39,837 nt of DNA, taken from the NCBI GenBank assembly GCA_021780375.1, contig JAJXYT010000084.1, positions 1 through 39,837 on the forward strand. The letters run 5' to 3'. The stretch's first letter is position 1; each line of letters starts with the position of its first letter. Source of the stretch: a bacterium (lineage in GTDB: Bacteria > Verrucomicrobiota > Verrucomicrobiia > Limisphaerales > UBA11358). The translations under genes were made by a program, and so were the position numbers. The notes below the pieces were generated by a model. That model was not told the origin of the DNA. It worked only from the letters and a program-made list of their open reading frames with translations, and did not search any database. This document shows positions 13,671 to 21,727 of the stretch, piece by piece.

Positions 13671-13712
13671 GCTCATGCCGCAGACGACGCGCTGGCGCTT
13701 TGACGAATTCAT
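13671..13712 (-). pseudogene. mnmA: mnmA 5' fragment, remnant 2
   Basis: Starting at ATG 13712 this encodes MNSSKRQRVVCGMS, matching the first 14 residues of MnmA, and then leaves homology 6 nt from the hicA2 stop. An intact TTTACA-16-TATAAT promoter precedes it. The frame stays open for 161 codons across hicA2 and hicB2, but the residues after the first 14 do not look like a protein family. Confidence 0.85.
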
Positions 13713-13758
13713 CGTGCGACATTATACAATGCGCAGGCGGCGTGTAAAATGGTTTGAG
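13671..13758. repeat. mnmA 5'-end repeat, copy 3 (right border)
   Basis: This 88-bp block is 87.5% identical to copy 1. It ends the two-module stack. The next gene, the ECF sigma factor, ends 20 nt further on. The segment just before the start codon (ATCGTGC) differs most from the other copies, and as a result the start codon is ATG rather than GTG. Confidence 0.9.
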
Positions 13759-13778
13759 AAGTGAGAAAAAGGAAAGTG

Positions 13779-15425
13779 CTATTGAACATTCTTAAAATCT
13801 GACAGCAAAAAACTTTGATTCACGGAAATGTTCTTGTGTGTTTGGGTAAAGACAATTTTCTCCGCTTGAGCCGGTTTCATGGTCTTTTCCAGCTCTGCTC
13901 TTAAAGTTGCAATGGCTTCAGGCGTAGCGGCTTTATTTTGTCTTGCCAAAATAGTCTTGATGGATGAATCCGTTATTTGAAAATGCAGAATGCCACCTTC
14001 CGTTGCTGTTCGGGTCTGGTGAATAAGATGATCCTGCATGCCAATCCAAAGCGTGGTGGTTAGGCTTCCCAAGTTGCCGTCATTTGGCAATTTTACTGGT
14101 TTCGAACTGCTCGATACTACGTAACACTCAACACTGCCAACTTTTTCATCGGGTTGCCTTACAACTTCAGAACTTCCCGAAGCTGTAACTCCCAATGCTC
14201 CCAATGCGTCACCCCATGGTCGTTTAAAAAATGCTGCCGGTATGATTGCCGCCGCACCGCCGGAAACGCCCGAGGCTGTAGCCAAGGCAAATTGCATATC
14301 GTGCATTTTTTCTGGCTTTTCAGTCTTTTCCTGCCCGGCTGCTCCCATCACGAAAAAGTCTCCAGTCCCGTCCGACGAGACGACTCCTTTACTGATGTAA
14401 AGTCCGCCCGATTGCGTCCAATCAATCCGATAAAGGTTTGGGCGCTGTAACCGGATGTTGAAAGTGGTGGTCGTGGTCTGGCCACTACCTTCTGATATAG
14501 CTGTCCCGTTGTCACTGTAGCTCGACAAAGCCGCGTAAGCGTCCTGCGACTGCTTCACGATTTCTTGTGCGGAGATTTTGGCATCACTGCGACTTTGAGA
14601 GATTGCCACAGTCGCCGTGCCGCTTGCGAGCAATACTGCCACGCTCACACCAAACGCGAATTTGAGTTTTAACCAGGTCATCATTTTCATAGTTCCTTTG
14701 ACAAGAATTAGGGTTGAAGCGGAAGCCGCCGCGCCATTGGCAATCGCCACGGCCGTCACGGATTTTGCCAACGCCACGGGCGCGGCTTGAACGGAATGGG
14801 CGGAAATTGTTCCGGCAATGATGGCGGTGGTTGAACGCACGCTATGTTTCGCGAAAAATTTCCGCAGCTTTTCCAGCGCGCGGTTCACGCGCATTTTCGC
14901 CGCGTCTTCGCTGGCGCCCAGCGCCACGCCGACTTCCTTTAAATTCCGGTTTTCAAAAAACCGCAGCACCAGCGCGTCGTGGTCTTTCTGGCCGAGTTTC
15001 TCCATCGCCGTGTCGAGCAACGGCGCGATTTGCTGCCAGGTTTCCGCCTCCGCTTCGCTTCGGCGCGACAAGTCCGATTGATCGAGTTGCGATTGCATGA
15101 ATGCCTCCTGTTCGCGGTGTTGACGCCGCCGTTGAGTCGTCAGCGCGTTGGCGCTCGCGTAGCGCGCCGTGCGGCAAAGCCAACCGGGCAGAATGGTTTT
15201 GTTGCCCAGCGAACCCGCCTTGCGCGCCAGAATGATGAACACCGCCTGCGTGATTTCCTCGGCCAGATGCGGGTCGCGCACCTGCCGCAGCGCCACGGAA
15301 TAAACCAGATTGACGTAGCGCGAGACGAGCGCGGCGAACGCCTCCTCGGAGTTGCGCCCGCCGTGCTCGCGCACCGTCGCGGCAGGCCGGGCGTATTCCC
15401 GCAACAGGGCCAGGTCGTCATTCAT
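13779..15425 (-). CDS. ECF sigma factor fused to membrane segments and a LolA/DUF2092-like domain
   Basis: This 548-aa protein has three parts. Residues about 25-200 are an ECF sigma factor: region 2 ([53 protein letters not shown]) and region 4 ([44 protein letters not shown]). Hydrophobic Ala-rich stretches follow, including a likely membrane segment near residues 250-275 ([20 protein letters not shown]). The remaining 270 residues resemble LolA/DUF2092-type periplasmic domains ([60 protein letters not shown]). Most ECF factors are about 180-200 aa with a separate anti-sigma partner. Here sensing and sigma activity may be in one chain. No anti-sigma gene is adjacent. Confidence 0.88.
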   Translation of the reverse strand: MNDDLALLREYARPAATVREHGGRNSEEAFAALVSRYVNLVYSVALRQVRDPHLAEEITQAVFIILARKAGSLGNKTILPGWLCRTARYASANALTTQRRRQHREQEAFMQSQLDQSDLSRRSEAEAETWQQIAPLLDTAMEKLGQKDHDALVLRFFENRNLKEVGVALGASEDAAKMRVNRALEKLRKFFAKHSVRSTTAIIAGTISAHSVQAAPVALAKSVTAVAIANGAAASASTLILVKGTMKMMTWLKLKFAFGVSVAVLLASGTATVAISQSRSDAKISAQEIVKQSQDAYAALSSYSDNGTAISEGSGQTTTTTFNIRLQRPNLYRIDWTQSGGLYISKGVVSSDGTGDFFVMGAAGQEKTEKPEKMHDMQFALATASGVSGGAAAIIPAAFFKRPWGDALGALGVTASGSSEVVRQPDEKVGSVECYVVSSSSKPVKLPNDGNLGSLTTTLWIGMQDHLIHQTRTATEGGILHFQITDSSIKTILARQNKAATPEAIATLRAELEKTMKPAQAEKIVFTQTHKNISVNQSFLLSDFKNVQ

Positions 15426-15508
15426 GATTTCACCGATACATTTACGCCGCGGCGAAAAAGGTAACAGACTATTTTCATTAAACAGTGATTACGTCCGACC
15501 TCACCCCG

Positions 15509-15584
15509 GCCCTCTCCTCTCCGTCATCGCTACGCTTCGACGCGATCGCGCCGAAGCCAAAGGCAAAGGCGGACAGGAGAGGGC
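15509..15584. repeat. Nested palindromic repeat upstream of the ECF gene
   Basis: The outer arms GCCCTCTCCT (15509-15518) and AGGAGAGGGC (15575-15584) are perfect. Inside lies GCTTCGACGCGATCGCGCC (start), a 24-bp near-palindrome at 15534-15557 centred on CGATCG with 22/24 symmetry. Further purine/pyrimidine-rich repeat debris continues to about 15700. The 341-bp stretch 15426-15766 contains no convincing gene apart from these repeats; the ORF that opens at 15485 passes through them and is not believed before 15767. Confidence 0.7.
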
Positions 15585-15766
15585 AGATTATTTGCCGCCA
15601 CTTTAAAAATTCGCGTGATGGAATTTGCCGGCGCCTGTTCGCAAAGCCAACAACCGCCGGCAGGCATTTCCTCCCCCGGTGGAGAGGACACCGGCGAGGG
15701 CGAGTGTTCAACCAATTGAATCGTTTTTTACAAACGCATCCGCTTCCATTACTTTGGATTCGATCC

Positions 15767-16327
15767 GTGAATGCCGCAGGTAAGACACTTTTACTCCCCA
15801 TCGGAATGAGTCTGGTGCTTATCGTGCCAACCTTAGCCGGTCCGCCATTTTTGACGGACGATCCAGAGCCGGTGGATTATCAGCATTGGGAATTCTATCT
15901 CTTCGGCCTGGGCGACCATCCCAGTGCGACCGATTTCAACATCGAAGGCCCGGCGATGGAATTGAATTATGGCGTGCTGCCGGACACACAGCTTCATCTC
16001 ATTGGCGTACCGTATCCGGATTTCTTCGGCCCGTTTGTGGCGGCGCTGGAAACCGTTTGCGGGGCGATGATCATTCTTGGCCTGCTGACGCGACCGGCAG
16101 CCATCGCCCTGTTCATTGACATCTCGGTAGCGATTCTCAGCACCAAAATCCCCGTCCTGTTGGGGCATGTTTTTCCGGGGTTTTCATTGATGGACCTACC
16201 ACATTGCGGCTTTCTCAGCATGGTGCATGAAGCACGCACGGATTTCTCCAGGTGGTTTGGCCTGCTGTTCCTGCTGGTAACCGGACCGGGCCGCTGGTCG
16301 GTGGATGCCTGGCTGGCAACGAGATAA
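15767..16327 (+). CDS. Chimeric protein: N-terminus of an envelope protein joined to the C-terminal part of a DoxX protein
   Basis: From GTG 15767 (or ATG 15806) a signal peptide is followed by GPPFLTDDPEPVDYQHWEFY and FNIEGPAMELNYGVLPDTQL, a pattern I associate with secreted/outer-membrane proteins of the PPFxTDDPEPV type, normally about 250-300 aa. At GVPYPDFFGPFVAALETVCG the sequence switches to a DoxX-family membrane protein (GAMIILGLLTRPAAIALFID, SVAILSTKIPVLLG, HEARTDFSRWFGLLFLL, GPGRWSVDAW). It lacks the first DoxX membrane helix. The join looks like an in-frame deletion between two neighbouring genes. It may be a pseudogene product. DoxX proteins are membrane components of uncertain redox-related role. 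Confidence 0.7.
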   Translation: MNAAGKTLLLPIGMSLVLIVPTLAGPPFLTDDPEPVDYQHWEFYLFGLGDHPSATDFNIEGPAMELNYGVLPDTQLHLIGVPYPDFFGPFVAALETVCGAMIILGLLTRPAAIALFIDISVAILSTKIPVLLGHVFPGFSLMDLPHCGFLSMVHEARTDFSRWFGLLFLLVTGPGRWSVDAWLATR

Positions 16328-16431
16328 GCCTGGGTGGCGCACGGTCGCGCCGGGATTCAGATTCGGCGGGCAGGGTTGAGGCTTGATTGCCCGGGCGCGC
16401 AAACCGAATAAGCCTCGGACCGGATACTTCC

Positions 16432-16740
16432 TTAACGGCTTGAAACAATCCCCAGGGAGTTCACGCCACCATACGGGTTGGGCACCGTTGCTTTGGCAGA
16501 CGGATCCGGCATCCGCTTCCCCTCCGCCACGATCAAATGCTCATAACGACCCGGCAGCGGATCCAATTCCTTCAGCCATCGGCCTTGACGCAGTGCCATC
16601 ATCGGCATGCACCCGGGCCGCCAGTCGTTAAAGCTTCCGGCAATGGCGACGGCCTTGGCGGTGGAGTGGGTAAACTCCACCCGCAGCGGTTGTGAGGTTT
16701 GACCATTCCCTTTTATTCTGTTCTTTCCATTGGTTTTCAT
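16432..16740 (-). CDS. Small stand-alone CBM48 / glycogen-binding-domain protein
   Basis: A 102-aa protein that is essentially one AMPK-type/isoamylase N-terminal carbohydrate-binding fold: PLRVEFTHSTAKAVAIAGSFNDWRPG, GRWLKELDPLPGRYEHLIV, EGKRMPDPSAKATVPNPYGGVNSL. The GSFNDW motif and the ASFNDW-like Trp are the expected sugar-contact region. The N-terminus is basic (MKTNGKNRIKGNG). No enzyme domain is attached, so it is probably a glycogen- or polysaccharide-binding accessory protein. It lies 115 nt downstream of the receiver-only gene pair, same strand. Confidence 0.85.
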   Translation of the reverse strand: MKTNGKNRIKGNGQTSQPLRVEFTHSTAKAVAIAGSFNDWRPGCMPMMALRQGRWLKELDPLPGRYEHLIVAEGKRMPDPSAKATVPNPYGGVNSLGIVSSR

Positions 16741-16855
16741 AAACTTCCTGTCCTTTTGTTTCGTTCGTTCAGTTCCCTCTCACATCTGCATCAGAGCTTC
16801 GTCCACCATTGAGTCCCAAGAGCGAACGCGGCGCAGGGCGTTTCCGTACCGGTCT

Positions 16856-17314
16856 TCAAGGGTTGCTCTTTGGCAGAGACACATTGCGCGGGTGCAGCGG
16901 CGGCACGTACCGCAGGTCGCTGCGCAGCCCAATCCTCCGGCTTGGACGCGCCTTCGAATCTTCGGCAATCATTTCGCGGATGGATTTCAGCAGCAACGGC
17001 AGGTTGAGCGGTTTCTCCATGAGCGCACCGACCCCCGCCAAGGTCGCCAGGTCCTGCTGATCTTCCCTCCCGGTAATGACGATGATCGGGAGGAAGGGGT
17101 TGGAAGAGGTGATCGCCCCGAAAATTTCCCAGCCGCCACTTCCAGGCAGGTTGATGTCCAACAACACGAGATCAATTTGCTGCGTATCAAATATTTCGAC
17201 GCCCCGCTGCCCATCCGCCGCCAAGGCCGCCTCGTAACCCTCGGCGCTTAACAGCTTGCCGAGCGATTGGCGGATTTGGGGATCATCATCCACCACGAGG
17301 ATTGCTTTTTTCAT
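16856..17314 (-). CDS. Receiver-only response regulator
   Basis: A 152-aa protein with one REC domain (residues 1-120) and no output domain. The phosphorylation residues are present: acidic pair in VVDDDPQ, phospho-acceptor Asp in VLLDINLPGSGGW, Thr in VITGRED, Lys in MEKPLNLP. The C-terminal 30 residues are basic and probably unstructured. It overlaps the upstream receiver gene by 4 nt (ATGA), so the two are translated together. It probably acts as a phosphorelay intermediate or a protein-binding switch. Confidence 0.92.
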   Translation of the reverse strand: MKKAILVVDDDPQIRQSLGKLLSAEGYEAALAADGQRGVEIFDTQQIDLVLLDINLPGSGGWEIFGAITSSNPFLPIIVITGREDQQDLATLAGVGALMEKPLNLPLLLKSIREMIAEDSKARPSRRIGLRSDLRYVPPLHPRNVSLPKSNP

Positions 17315-17805
17315 ACCCGATGATTTTTGGAATCACGCGGTTCGCCGGAGGGATAAGGCGTCGTGAAGCGTTTCCACAACTGTTCACAGAAGGCCTGGAC
17401 ATCACACGGCACACAGCGGAAACCGCGCTTCCGGCCGCGGGCCCCGGCGGATTCCTGGAGCAGTTCACTGATGTTTTGAAGCAACAGCGGCATGTTGAGT
17501 GGCTTCTCCATCAGAACGTCCACGCCGGCGGCCTCCGCCAGTTCGGCCTGTTTCCAGCGCCCGGTGATGACAATCACCGGAAACAACGGATTGACCCGGG
17601 CGAGCCAACGCAGTGTGCCCCAGCCATCCTTCACCGGCAACCCGAGATCCAACAGCAGGAGGTCAACGGGTTCCTGAATCATTTTTTCAATGGCTTCCTG
17701 GCCGGTCTCAGCCAGCACGACGTCATAGCCTTCCGTCCGCAGCACTTTGCTCAAGGATTCGCGGATGGATTTCTCATCATCCACCAACAGGATTTTTCCT
17801 GGCAT
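17311..17805 (-). CDS. Receiver-only response regulator
   Basis: A 164-aa protein with one complete REC domain (LVDDEKS, phospho-acceptor LLDLGLPVKDGWG, VITGR, MEKPLNMPLL) and a C-terminal tail of about 45 residues without a known output domain. The start is supported by GAGGTGAAGT just upstream. The receiver resembles those encoded at 16856 and 21197 (all have the MEKPL/VEKPI end and a GW after the Asp loop), suggesting local duplication. Possible phosphodonor: the kinase at 18213, divergently transcribed. Confidence 0.92.
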   Translation of the reverse strand: MPGKILLVDDEKSIRESLSKVLRTEGYDVVLAETGQEAIEKMIQEPVDLLLLDLGLPVKDGWGTLRWLARVNPLFPVIVITGRWKQAELAEAAGVDVLMEKPLNMPLLLQNISELLQESAGARGRKRGFRCVPCDVQAFCEQLWKRFTTPYPSGEPRDSKNHRV

Positions 17806-17856
17806 ACTTCACCTCAATCAGCCAAGTGCCTTGTCAAACGCCAGCAGGATCCACTT

Positions 17857-18054
17857 TCATGAATCCACCCGTGCGAGCTGGCTCATCCGGCCCTCCCAGC
17901 CGCCGAGTTCGCCCGCCATTTTGTAGTCCGGGTCGCGACTGCCCGACAGGGGTTGACTGCCGGGTGGATCGCCGCAGGACAAGGCACTGGCTGAAATCAA
18001 AATCTTTTCCGTTTTCATCGCTTTGGCATCTGGTTTGCGATAAGATTGATACAT
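17857..18054 (-). CDS. Possible small protein (65 aa), unknown
   Basis: A 65-codon ORF (MYQSYRKPDAKAMKTEKILI...) lies upstream of the two receiver genes on the same strand. Its codon usage is plausible for the region, but no Shine-Dalgarno or family was recognised. It may instead start at the internal MKTEK. It occupies most of the 407-bp stretch 17806-18212, in which I see no other gene. Confidence 0.3.
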   Translation of the reverse strand: MYQSYRKPDAKAMKTEKILISASALSCGDPPGSQPLSGSRDPDYKMAGELGGWEGRMSQLARVDS

Positions 18055-18212
18055 GTGTTGCCCGCTTCAATTTCAGTTAAGCTGGTTTTGTGCCAGCCGG
18101 CGCTTCCAGCTCCGCATGTTTATTGACGCGCGTTTAAGGGCTTGGCCGTACTTTGCCCCAGGTGTCCTCGTGGCGACCGGGGGCTCACCGGTGGTCAGCC
18201 GCTAATCACTTT

Positions 18213-19583
18213 ATGATTATCCGACCGCGATCTTTCAGCTTTGCGCTTATCACGGTTTTGCTGGTGCTGGTCGCGGGCTGGGTGGGAGGCAACACCTGGC
18301 GGGAACTCCAGCAGTTGCATCGGAGCTTTGCTGCCGTGCAAGCGGACGACCTGTATCTCCCGTCGCACGTCGAGGCGACGGTCCGGGAATTGAACGACAC
18401 CGTCCTGCGCATTGACCTGCGTCAGGATCACGCGGACCGGGCTGCGTTTGAAGAAGTGAGTCAGGAGTTGCAGCGCTGGATTCGCGCCCATCGGGATGCC
18501 CTGACGACGCCGGAGCAACGCGACCTGATGGTCCGGATTGAAACCGCATTTGAAGTCTATCTGACCCGGAGCGCCAGGTTGATGGACGCAGGAATTAACG
18601 CTTCGCCCCCGACACCGTTCCTCGAGCAAGTGGAAAACAACGCCGCGCCCATCCTGGATTTGTGCGGCAAACTAAAGGAGTCGGAGCGTACCGAGCAAAC
18701 GCGATTCTTCAATGATTCACAAAGGGCTTTGGCGTGGATTCAGCGGCTTTTGGCGGTCGTGTTTGTCGTTCTGGTCGTGCTGGTAGGCACGGGAATCGTG
18801 GCGATTTATACCGGCGTGATTGGCCCGTTGCGGGTTGAGCTGACCCAGAGCCGGGCCTTGGCCATCCGGAACGAGAAACTGGCGTCGCTGGGAACCCTGG
18901 CGGCCGGCGTGGCCCATGAAATCCGGAATCCGCTCACGGCCATCAATGTGCGTCTCCACAGCCTGAAACGGGGCCTTGCCAAAGACTCGTCGGAACAGGA
19001 AGACGCGCTGGTGATCGACCATGAAATCCAGCGGTTGGAACACATCGTCCAGGAATTCCTGCAGTTTGCCCGGCCGGCCGAACCAAAACTCGTCGTCGTT
19101 TCCGCCGACAGCCTGCTCGCCAAGGTGCAATCGCTGTTCGGTTCCCAATTGGAAAAGGCCTCCATCCGGTTGAACTTGGAATCGGTGCCGGACATTTGGG
19201 TGCGGGCGGATCCGCACCAGATCGAGCAGGTGTTGATCAACCTGATCCGGAACGCCGCCGAAAGCATTGAACACGACGGCACGATTACTTTGCGCGTCCG
19301 CACCGACACCGCGCGCCTGACCGGCCGCACCCGGCCGGTGGTTGTGCTGGAGGTGAGCGACACCGGCAAGGGCATTCCGCCCGAAGCCCGGAAGCGAATG
19401 TTCGATCCGTTCTTCAGCACCAAAGAGGAAGGCACCGGTTTGGGCCTGGTCATCGCGTCCCGCATCATCGAAAAGCATAACGGCGCGCTGGAGTTCCGCT
19501 CCGAGGTGAACCGCGGCACCACCTTTACCATCCTGTTACCGCAAACGAAACCGGAAGACGAAACTGATGAATCCGCAACCTAA
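18213..19583 (+). CDS. Membrane sensor histidine kinase (NtrB/ZraS-like)
   Basis: It phosphorylates the co-transcribed NtrC-type regulator. Start ATG 18213 is chosen over the longer ORF because the first membrane helix follows directly (FALITVLLVLVAGWVGG). The periplasmic sensor (about residues 30-180) is rich in helix-forming residues. The second membrane helix is near residues 195-220 (LLAVVFVVLVVLVGTGIVAI). HisKA has the phospho-acceptor His in LAAGVAHEIRNPLTAI. HATPase_c has the N box NLIRNAAESI, G1 DTGKGIP, the F box DPFFSTK and G2 GTGLGL. It overlaps the regulator by 17 nt. Confidence 0.93.
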   Translation: MIIRPRSFSFALITVLLVLVAGWVGGNTWRELQQLHRSFAAVQADDLYLPSHVEATVRELNDTVLRIDLRQDHADRAAFEEVSQELQRWIRAHRDALTTPEQRDLMVRIETAFEVYLTRSARLMDAGINASPPTPFLEQVENNAAPILDLCGKLKESERTEQTRFFNDSQRALAWIQRLLAVVFVVLVVLVGTGIVAIYTGVIGPLRVELTQSRALAIRNEKLASLGTLAAGVAHEIRNPLTAINVRLHSLKRGLAKDSSEQEDALVIDHEIQRLEHIVQEFLQFARPAEPKLVVVSADSLLAKVQSLFGSQLEKASIRLNLESVPDIWVRADPHQIEQVLINLIRNAAESIEHDGTITLRVRTDTARLTGRTRPVVVLEVSDTGKGIPPEARKRMFDPFFSTKEEGTGLGLVIASRIIEKHNGALEFRSEVNRGTTFTILLPQTKPEDETDESAT

Positions 19584-21000
19584 AATTCTATTGATTGAAG
19601 ACGATCCCGGCATCACGGCGGCGCTGCAAAAGGAGTTCCAGGCCGAAGGTTATCAAGTGGCTGTGGCCGGGCGCGGTGACGACGGCCTGGCCCTGGCCCG
19701 GGAACAGCCTTGTGACGTGGTCCTGACCGACTTGAAGATGCCGGGCTTGTCGGGCCTGGAATTGGTCGCGCAACTGCATGCCGCCAAGCCAAAGCTCCCC
19801 ATCATCATGATGACCGCCTTTGGTACCACCGAGATCGCCATCGAAGCCACCAAGCTCGGCGCCTACGATTATCTCCTCAAGCCCCTGGATATGGGCGAAT
19901 TGTTCGACCTGATCGCCAAGGCGGTGGCCGGCAGCCGGCTCGCGTCCGAGCCGCTGGAAATGGGCAAAACCCAATCCGCCCAATCCGCCATCATCGGCAA
20001 CAGCCGCGCCATGCAGGCCATTTACAAGGAAATCGGGCGCGTGGCCGCCACGGCTGTCACCGTGCTGATTCGCGGTGAAACCGGGACCGGCAAGGAACTG
20101 GTCGCGCGGGCGATTTACCAGCACAGCAATCGCCACGACAAGCCGTTTGTGGCGGTCAATTGCGCGGCCATCCCGGAGACGCTGCTGGAAAGCGAGCTGT
20201 TCGGCCATGAACGCGGCGCTTACACCGGCGCCCACGCCCGCCGGATCGGCCGCTTCGAGCAGGCCAATCTCGGCACCATTTTCCTCGACGAAATCGGCGA
20301 TTTGAGCTTGAGCACCCAGGTCAAGCTGTTGCGCGTGCTCCAGGAAAAATACATCCAGCGCGTCGGCGGCAATGAAAAGATTCCGGTGGACGTGCGGGTG
20401 CTGACGGCGACGCACCGCGATCTGGAAGGCGCCATCCAGGAAAAGCAGTTCCGCGAGGATTTGTTTTACCGTTTGAGCGGCGTCACCATCACTCTGCCGT
20501 CCCTGAGCCAGCGCGCCCAGGACATCCCCGACCTGGCGAGGTATTTCCTGGGCCGCTCCGCCATGGAACTGGGGAATGGCGCGCCTTCCATCCGACCCGA
20601 AGCCATCACCTTCCTGCAAACCCAAACCTGGCCGGGCAACGTGCGCGAACTGGAGAACGTGGTGCGCCAGGCGTTGCTGCTGGCCCGTGGCTATTCCGTC
20701 AGCCTGGAACACGTACAACAGGCGGTGGCCCGGAGCCGCAAGCCGCTCGCCGTCGAAAACCAGTCCATCGCCGGATATTTCACCGAACTGCTGGAGCGGG
20801 CGCAGCGCGGGGAAATCGAAGGCATCCGCGCGCGCATGTTTGCAGACATGGAGCGGGAGTTGTTCACACGCGCCTTTCAACTGGCCAGGGGAAACCAGGC
20901 CAAGGCCGCGCGCTGGCTGGGCGTGACCCGCACCACCATGCGTGAAAAGCTGATTCATTTTGGTTTGCATCACGCCGGAGAAAAGCCCCAACCACCCTGA
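19567..21000 (+). CDS. Sigma-54-dependent response regulator (NtrC family)
   Basis: 477 aa in three domains. Residues 1-120: REC (IEDDPGI, phospho-acceptor Asp in VLTDLKMPGLSGLE, MMTAFGT, LLKPLD). Residues about 140-375: AAA+ with Walker A GETGTGKELVARA, the sigma-54 contact loop as GAYTGA, Walker B GTIFLDEIGD and the arginine-containing sensor II GNVRELENVVRQALLLARGY. C-terminus: Fis-type helix-turn-helix (FQLARGNQAKAARWLGVTRTTMREKL). It activates RpoN promoters on phosphorylation by the kinase encoded just upstream. Targets are unknown; I see no clear -24/-12 promoter in this window. Confidence 0.96.
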   Translation: MNPQPKILLIEDDPGITAALQKEFQAEGYQVAVAGRGDDGLALAREQPCDVVLTDLKMPGLSGLELVAQLHAAKPKLPIIMMTAFGTTEIAIEATKLGAYDYLLKPLDMGELFDLIAKAVAGSRLASEPLEMGKTQSAQSAIIGNSRAMQAIYKEIGRVAATAVTVLIRGETGTGKELVARAIYQHSNRHDKPFVAVNCAAIPETLLESELFGHERGAYTGAHARRIGRFEQANLGTIFLDEIGDLSLSTQVKLLRVLQEKYIQRVGGNEKIPVDVRVLTATHRDLEGAIQEKQFREDLFYRLSGVTITLPSLSQRAQDIPDLARYFLGRSAMELGNGAPSIRPEAITFLQTQTWPGNVRELENVVRQALLLARGYSVSLEHVQQAVARSRKPLAVENQSIAGYFTELLERAQRGEIEGIRARMFADMERELFTRAFQLARGNQAKAARWLGVTRTTMREKLIHFGLHHAGEKPQPP

Positions 21001-21196
21001 CGGCGACGACGATCTGATGCCAAAGGGCGGAGGTGGCCGGCAACTGACCGCCCGTGGCTGCTCAAACGCCACGGGCAAACGGGCCGCCATCACTTCAACA
21101 GGGCTAAACGCTTGTGGCTGAGTTTCCGGAAGCGCATTCCGGGATGGCATGGTGAAAGCTAAACGTCTCCCGCTGAACCCGGCCAGGCCAAAACCG

Positions 21197-21703
21197 ATGA
21201 GTGAGCGGAAATACAGAGTCATGGTGGTTGATGACGATGAATCGGTGCGCGAGTCGCTGCGCAAGGTGCTGGACCATGAGGGCTACGAAGTGACGCTGGC
21301 GGCTGACGGCGCGGAGGCGGTGGAGATCTTCCGGCAGGCGGGATGCCGGGTTGACCTGCTGCTGGTGGATTTGAACATGCCCGTGAAAAATGGCTGGGCC
21401 ACGCTGGACCGGCTGCTCGAAGCGGATCGCTCCCTGCCGGTCTTCGTTCTCACTGGATTGTCTAACCAATACGAACTGGCCGAGGCGGCGGGAGTCAGTG
21501 TCTTGGTGGAGAAGCCGATTGATGTGACGGGGTTGCTGCAACTCATGCACAGGCAGTTGGCCGGGCCGCTCCCGTCTCCCCTGCAAGCCGCCGGCCCCCG
21601 GGCATTCCCGTTTTATTGCCTTCGCGCGGCGCACGACGCCTTACCCGGCCATTGGCCGGAGCCGCACGCTGCTCCATACGACCACTGGGGGCTGAATGAA
21701 TAA
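21197..21703 (+). CDS. Receiver-only response regulator
   Basis: One complete REC domain (MVVDDDESVRESLRKVLDHEGY, phospho-acceptor Asp in LLVDLNMPVKNGW, VLTGLSN, VLVEKPIDV) plus a tail of about 50 residues rich in Pro and aromatic residues, with no known output domain. ATG 21197 (MSERKYRVM) is preferred to 21149, because the 16 residues before it are not family-like. It follows the NtrC-type gene after about 200 nt on the same strand and is the third such receiver in the cluster. Confidence 0.9.
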   Translation: MSERKYRVMVVDDDESVRESLRKVLDHEGYEVTLAADGAEAVEIFRQAGCRVDLLLVDLNMPVKNGWATLDRLLEADRSLPVFVLTGLSNQYELAEAAGVSVLVEKPIDVTGLLQLMHRQLAGPLPSPLQAAGPRAFPFYCLRAAHDALPGHWPEPHAAPYDHWGLNE

Positions 21704-21727
21704 AAAAACCTGAGCCTGTTTTCGATT

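Noticed and set aside
13227-13712. 161-codon ORF starting from the mnmA remnant
   Set aside because: Not called as a gene: after 14 MnmA-like residues it is simply the complement of hicA2/hicB2. Kept as a finding about antisense transcription.
12502-13758. Integron-like cassette array
   Set aside because: About 0.57-0.60 kb units with 88-bp repeats and TA genes recall integron cassettes, but the repeats are mnmA coding and promoter sequence, lack GTTRRRY-type attC ends, and no integrase is in the window.
19588-21264. 558-codon minus-strand ORF
   Set aside because: Antisense of the NtrC-type regulator, which has full domain structure on the plus strand.
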